Both the position numbers and the translations under genes were made by a program. The notes below the pieces were generated by a model, which ran no database searches, was not told where the DNA came from, and saw only the letters and a program-made list of their open reading frames with translations. This document shows, piece after piece, positions 60,485-64,000 of a stretch of DNA of 64,000 nt (its first letter is position 1; each line of letters opens with the position of its first letter). The DNA comes from Bacteroidota bacterium. GTDB taxonomy: Bacteria > Bacteroidota > Bacteroidia > Chitinophagales > Chitinophagaceae. The stretch lies in assembly GCA_016183765.1 (NCBI GenBank), contig JACPEA010000002.1, positions 361,832 through 425,831 of the forward strand. The letters are read 5' to 3'.

Positions 60485-61207
60485 TTACACCAGCTTCTCT
60501 GCCGTATTCAGGCGTTCTGCTACATTGTCCCAGTTCAGGATATTCAGCATTGTGTCTACAAAATCGTTACGCTTGTTCTTGTATTTCAGGTAATAGGCAT
60601 GTTCCCACACATCGATCACCAGTAAGGGTATCACCCCCCATTGCGTAAGTTTTTCATGGTTCTCGCATTGTAACAGGGTAAGTTTGTCGGCATAAGGCTG
60701 GTAACCCAGTATGCCCCATCCGTTGCCATCCACATCTTTAGCGGTTTTGGAGAGGTAGGTTTTCAGTTTGTCGTAACTGCCAAAATCCTTTTCGATCCTT
60801 TTCAGCAAAGTGCCCGATGGTTCGGTCTTTTTATTGGTGAGGTTCGTCCAGAAAATGGTATGCAACACATGTGAGGAGAAATGGTAACTGAGTTTTCTTG
60901 TCCAGTAGTCAACCGTTTCCAGGTTTCCCTCGTCCATGGCTTTGCGGATCATCTGCAGGTCTTTATTGGCCCCTTTCACCGCGCCTCCATGGTGAAAGGT
61001 ATGGTGCAGGTACACCGTTTCCTCATCCATATAGGGTTCCAGGAAATTCCGGTTATAAGGAAGATTCAGTAACTGGAATTCGCCATTGGCATTGGTAAGT
61101 TTATCGAGCCCATTTTCCTGGTAATGCTGCGCAACTACGGAATTCAGAGGCAGAATGGTGGCTGCCGATAAAACAGCCGAGGCTGAAAGAAAATTTTTCC
61201 GGTTCAT
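60485..61207 (-). CDS. Exported Fe/Mn superoxide dismutase
   Basis: Length 240 residues. The N-terminus MNRKNFLSASAVLSAATILPL is an export signal with an Arg-Lys pair, like a Tat signal in which the second Arg is Lys; the protein is then periplasmic. The mature enzyme is a normal Fe/Mn superoxide dismutase: His ligands in TVYLHHTFHH and SYHFSSHVLHTIFW, and the Asp and His ligands in VIDVWEHAYYL. The position that often tells Fe from Mn enzymes reads GNGWGILGY, which I cannot assign safely. It removes superoxide outside the cytoplasm. Convergent with dnaE. Confidence 0.92.
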   Translation of the reverse strand: MNRKNFLSASAVLSAATILPLNSVVAQHYQENGLDKLTNANGEFQLLNLPYNRNFLEPYMDEETVYLHHTFHHGGAVKGANKDLQMIRKAMDEGNLETVDYWTRKLSYHFSSHVLHTIFWTNLTNKKTEPSGTLLKRIEKDFGSYDKLKTYLSKTAKDVDGNGWGILGYQPYADKLTLLQCENHEKLTQWGVIPLLVIDVWEHAYYLKYKNKRNDFVDTMLNILNWDNVAERLNTAEKLV

Positions 61208-61411
61208 AGGATACAGGGTTTGATGATCAAAGGCGGGGTATCCGGTCTGACAGCCAAAAGAACCCGAAGTTTAATGATCCCAGGAGGCTATTTACCACCT
61301 ATTATACCGGATTTTGTGGGAAAAACTGCCCCCTTGTCAGGTTTTTACTGTTGCAACGTCATTAATCACAATGGTGGAAAAGTCAAAACAGCATAAACCA
61401 GGGTTTGGATT

Positions 61412-61419
61412 TATATTTG
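61412..61419 (+). promoter_or_regulatory. -7 promoter box of trxA
   Basis: TATATTTG, a perfect TAnnTTTG, 50 bases before the ATG at 61470. No TTG at the ideal -33 distance is evident. The remaining gap 61208-61411 shows nothing else convincing. Confidence 0.6.
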
Positions 61420-61469
61420 ACATCCTTCTATCAGTAGAGATAAATCATAAACAACTTAAATCGTAAAAA

Positions 61470-61787
61470 ATGGCTTTAGAATTAACAGACGCAAATTTCC
61501 AGTCAAAAGTACTGGACAGCGATAAACTGACGCTGGTGGATTTCTGGGCAGAATGGTGTGGTCCCTGCCGTGCTATCGGACCCGTTATTGAAGAACTGTC
61601 TAAGGAATATGATGGCAAGATCAATGTAGGTAAAGTGAATGTTGACCATAACCCTAACCTGAGTGTGAATTATGGCATCACTTCCATCCCGGCCATCCTG
61701 TTCATCAAAGGTGGTCAGATCGTAGACAAACAGATCGGTGCCGTACCGAAATCCGTATTGGACAAAAAGATCCAGGCACATATTTAA
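61470..61787 (+). CDS. trxA: Thioredoxin
   Basis: Small cytoplasmic disulfide reductase of 105 residues, the usual length. The active site is WCGPC (Cys30 and Cys33) in LVDFWAEWCGPCRAIGPVI. The conserved cis-Pro lies in YGITSIPAILFIKGGQ and the buried Asp in LVDFW. It would be recycled by trxB at 25.5 kb. Own promoter and strong terminator, so a single-gene transcript. Confidence 0.97.
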   Translation: MALELTDANFQSKVLDSDKLTLVDFWAEWCGPCRAIGPVIEELSKEYDGKINVGKVNVDHNPNLSVNYGITSIPAILFIKGGQIVDKQIGAVPKSVLDKKIQAHI

Positions 61788-61806
61788 TTGCCGCAGAGAT
61801 ATTTTG

Positions 61807-61838
61807 AAAAGAGCCCGATTTTCGGGCTCTTTTTTTTT
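61807..61838 (+). terminator. Terminator of trxA
   Basis: Stem aaaagagcccga/tcgggctctttt with a 2-base loop and a long T-run (nine T in all). Confidence 0.93.
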
Positions 61839-61848
61839 GAACAATTGA

Positions 61849-62040
61849 ACAGACGAGCAAGGAACAGATGACTGTTGAAGTTGTGTTCATAACGATATGA
61901 ATCCGGTGGCGTAAACACTACCGGCCCACTACCCTCCTACTTCCGTTCATCAGTTCCTTGCTCATCTGTTCATCTGTTCGTCTGTCCATCTGTTTCACCG
62001 GCCGATTCAACCTTCATCATTCCTTGTTCAATATTCATTA
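61849..62040. repeat. Intergenic repeat cluster of the 'catctgttc' type
   Basis: Degenerate tandem words, ttccttgctcatctgttc, atctgttcgtctgtccatctg and attccttgttcaatattc, related to the block at 23.76-23.98 kb. The middle part (61870-61935) is ordinary intergenic sequence. No gene is visible. Confidence 0.75.
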
Positions 62041-62045
62041 TTCCC

Positions 62046-62053
62046 TATCTTTC
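62046..62053 (+). promoter_or_regulatory. Putative -7 box of the NupG-like gene
   Basis: TATCTTTC, one base off TAnnTTTG, 31 bases before the ATG at 62085. Confidence 0.4.
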
Positions 62054-62084
62054 ACGCTGATTTCTGAACCCAAACGATGCTTCT

Positions 62085-63326
62085 ATGAACATTAAGGCGC
62101 GGCTGATATTGATGAATTTCCTGGAATTTTTTGTCTGGGGTTCCTGGCTGATCTCTCTGGGTGGTTATATGATCGTTACACTCAAGTTTACCGGTGGTGA
62201 AGTGGGAGCTGTGTATGCCACCATGGGTATTGCTTCGCTCTTTATGCCAGCCCTGATGGGAATCGTGGCCGACCGATGGATCAATGCCGAAAAAGTATTG
62301 GGTTCCTTACATATCATCGGCGCCTTGTTACTGATCTGGGCCTCTACGGTTACCGATTATCGCACTTTTTACCTGATCATGCTGTTGAACTCTATGGCGT
62401 TCATGCCCACCATCGCATTGAACAATACCGTTTCTTATATCGTCCTTGAAAAAAAGGGATATGATATTGTGAAGGACTTCCCCCCCGTCCGCGTATGGGG
62501 AACCATAGGCTTTATTGTGGCTATGTGGATGGTGGATATTTTTGGGTGGACCAAAAGTCCGCTCCAATTATACGTGAGCGCCGGATCGGGTCTGTTGCTG
62601 GGACTGTACGCTTTTACCATGCCTTCCTGTACCCGTATTGCGGTGGATGCCAAACGCAGCCTGGTAGCGGCATTGGGACTGGATGCATTTGTCTTGTTCC
62701 GCAGGAAAAAGATGATCATTTTCTTCCTGTTTGCCATGTTGCTGGGCGCTGCCCTGCAGATCACCAATGCATTCGGTTCTCCTTTCCTGGACGATTTTAA
62801 GGATAAATACCCTGACTCATTCGGGGTACAGCATCCCAATATGCTGATCTCCATTTCGCAGATATCAGAAACCCTGTTCATCCTGACCATCCCGTTTTTC
62901 CTCAAACGTTTCGGCATCAAGAACGTAATGCTGCTGAGTATTTTTGCCTGGGTATTCCGTTTCGGCCTTTTTGCCATCGGTGATCCGGGGCCGGGTCTGT
63001 ACCTGCTGGTGTTATCCATGATCGTTTATGGTATGGCTTTTGATTTCTTCAATATCTCGGGCTCTCTCTTTGTTGAAAAAGAAGCCGATATCAAGATCCG
63101 CGCCAGCGCACAGGGGCTGTTCATGCTCATGACCAATGGTATCGGTGCCTATCTCGGAGGAACCATCAGCGGCTGGGTAGTGGATTATTTTACGGTAGAT
63201 GGCGTAAAGAACTGGCAGAATATCTGGTTCAGCTTTGCAGGATATGCACTGATCCTGGGTATCATATTCCCGATCGTATTCCGTTATAAACACGACAGGA
63301 ACGCTCTGGAACCCGTAAAACATTGA
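62085..63326 (+). CDS. Nucleoside:H+ symporter (NupG-like MFS)
   Basis: Inner membrane transporter of the nucleoside symporter family, 413 residues with 12 helices. The family start LILMNFLEFFVWGSWLISLGGYM is clear, followed by GIASLFMPALMGIVADRWI as the helix 2-3 loop, VRVWGTIGFIVAMWMV, and the second-half GIKNVMLLSIFAWVFRFGLFAIGDPG. Substrates of the family are nucleosides such as uridine or cytidine; which one is used here is open. A short leader with a weak promoter box precedes it. Confidence 0.92.
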   Translation: MNIKARLILMNFLEFFVWGSWLISLGGYMIVTLKFTGGEVGAVYATMGIASLFMPALMGIVADRWINAEKVLGSLHIIGALLLIWASTVTDYRTFYLIMLLNSMAFMPTIALNNTVSYIVLEKKGYDIVKDFPPVRVWGTIGFIVAMWMVDIFGWTKSPLQLYVSAGSGLLLGLYAFTMPSCTRIAVDAKRSLVAALGLDAFVLFRRKKMIIFFLFAMLLGAALQITNAFGSPFLDDFKDKYPDSFGVQHPNMLISISQISETLFILTIPFFLKRFGIKNVMLLSIFAWVFRFGLFAIGDPGPGLYLLVLSMIVYGMAFDFFNISGSLFVEKEADIKIRASAQGLFMLMTNGIGAYLGGTISGWVVDYFTVDGVKNWQNIWFSFAGYALILGIIFPIVFRYKHDRNALEPVKH

Positions 63327-63343
63327 TCATCCGGACATCGGAT

Positions 63344-63378
63344 AAAAGCCCTGTGCACGCGCAGATGTAAGGGGTTTT
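63344..63378 (+). terminator. Possible terminator
   Basis: aaaagccct (63344-63352) can pair with aggggtttt (63370-63378) with one mismatch across a 17-base loop, followed by T residues. Weaker than the others. Confidence 0.4.
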
Positions 63379-63427
63379 TCCCAATCTGCCAATGACAATT
63401 ATTAATTTCCGATTGCCAATTACTGAT

Positions 63428-63435
63428 TAATTTCG
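63428..63435 (+). promoter_or_regulatory. Putative -7 box of mqnE
   Basis: TAATTTCG, one base off TAnnTTTG, 18 bases before the ATG at 63454. Confidence 0.45.
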
Positions 63436-63453
63436 TGCCTCAAATATGTGACT

Positions 63454-64000
63454 ATGATCTCTGCAGTATCAGACCCTTTTAACCTGGTAGCCAACGCACA
63501 GGATACACAACTCAAACAGATCGGCGAAAAAATACTGAACAAGGAAAGGATCTTCTTCGATGAGGGCGTTACGCTTTTCGAAAAAGGCTCCCTGGCCTAT
63601 CTTGGCGCACTGGCCAACTGGGTGCGTGAGCAGAAACATGGTAACAAGACCTATTTTAACCGGAATTTCCATATTGAACCCACCAATGTATGCGTGTTCT
63701 CCTGTAAATTCTGTTCCTATTCCCGTTTATATGCCCACCGCGAAGAAGGTTGGGAACTGAGCATCCAGCAGATGCTCGACATCGTAAAAAGCTACGACGG
63801 ACAGCCCGTTACCGAAGTGCATATTGTGGGTGGCGTTCACCCTAAAATGGACCTGGACTTCTTTATCGAACTGCTCCGCAGTATCAAAGCGCATCGCCCG
63901 GACCTGCATATCAAAGCCTTTACACCGGTGGAACTGGACTACATGTTCCGCAAGGCCAAAGTAAGCATTGAAGAAGGTATGCGCCTGGCGCACGAAGCCG
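63454..64000 (+). CDS. mqnE: Aminofutalosine synthase, 3' partial
   Basis: Radical SAM enzyme of the futalosine route to menaquinone; it joins chorismate-derived enolpyruvyl-benzoate to adenosine. The 182 residues in the window include FNRNFHIEPTNVCVFSCKFC with the 4Fe4S ligands Cys80, Cys84 and Cys87, then EEGWELSIQQMLDIVKSYDG, EVHIVGGVHPKMDLDFF and KAFTPVELDYMFRKAKVSIEEG. These segments fit MqnE better than the related MqnC (dehypoxanthine futalosine cyclase). The gene runs off the window. The short-leader promoter and ATG are seen directly. Confidence 0.93.
   Translation, partial: MISAVSDPFNLVANAQDTQLKQIGEKILNKERIFFDEGVTLFEKGSLAYLGALANWVREQKHGNKTYFNRNFHIEPTNVCVFSCKFCSYSRLYAHREEGWELSIQQMLDIVKSYDGQPVTEVHIVGGVHPKMDLDFFIELLRSIKAHRPDLHIKAFTPVELDYMFRKAKVSIEEGMRLAHEA

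Overview
The window comes from a Bacteroidota chromosome, most likely the Chitinophagaceae. The evidence is consistent throughout: Bacteroidota-only families (DUF3822 beside rsmD, DUF4249, the PUR-alpha-like DUF3276, an RpoD without region 1.1), many lipoprotein signals, no Shine-Dalgarno sequences, and -7 promoter boxes of the TAnnTTTG type placed a few to a few dozen bases before start codons. I assign no genus. Most of the window is ordinary, densely packed core genome, with two AT-richer accessory stretches (about 1-9.1 kb and 43.8-47.7 kb).

Layout. 1-7.5 kb: a two-component system (response regulator cut by the window edge, histidine kinase) followed by a tripartite RND efflux system (TolC-type outer membrane protein, RND pump, lipoprotein adaptor). 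7.5-9.1 kb: two unrecognised small genes, each preceded by a copy of a 47-bp structured repeat, and a 43-residue lipoprotein. 9.2-13.2 kb: gyrA with a TPR protein behind it. 13.5-15.7 kb: a DUF2807 adhesin-like protein and a saccharopine dehydrogenase-like enzyme. 15.8-21.6 kb: leftward housekeeping genes DUF3822, rsmD, bioD, 5-formyl-THF cyclo-ligase, lpxK and rnr. 21.7-28.4 kb: MATE transporter, beta-barrel protein, acyl-CoA-binding protein, TPR protein, folB, trxB, a DUF4249 lipoprotein and the primary sigma factor. 28.6-31.8 kb: threonine aldolase, pgi and a GNAT acetyltransferase. 31.9-37.9 kb: DUF3276, ABC exporter, hemN and gamma-glutamyltransferase. 38-42.4 kb: alcohol dehydrogenase, then an L-fucose-type operon (fucP, mutarotase, SDR) divergent from an IclR regulator, with a palindromic operator between them. 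42.4-43.8 kb: M19 dipeptidase and tRNA-Ser(UGA).

The stretch after tRNA-Ser (43.8-47.7 kb) is a decayed island. It holds a truncated IS256-family transposase, a WG-repeat protein with a zinc-ribbon-like tail, a frameshifted C-terminal remnant of a Bacteroidota tyrosine recombinase, and the 5' parts of a RhuM-like gene and of a lipoprotein gene fused tail to tail. From 47.7 kb core genome resumes: a MutS2-like ATPase without Smr domain, exported MsrA, peptide-binding lipoprotein, M1 aminopeptidase, flippase, NlpC/P60 lipoprotein, dnaE, exported superoxide dismutase, trxA, a NupG-like nucleoside transporter and the start of mqnE (futalosine menaquinone pathway).

I found no CRISPR array, known riboswitch, complete prophage or recognisable new multi-gene defence system. 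The most unusual signals are the paired 47-bp repeats with an apparent compensatory change, the RND pump without the canonical proton-relay lysine, an RsmD whose DPPY motif reads GPPY, the tRNA-Ser island scars, and perfect DnaA boxes upstream of both gyrA and dnaE.
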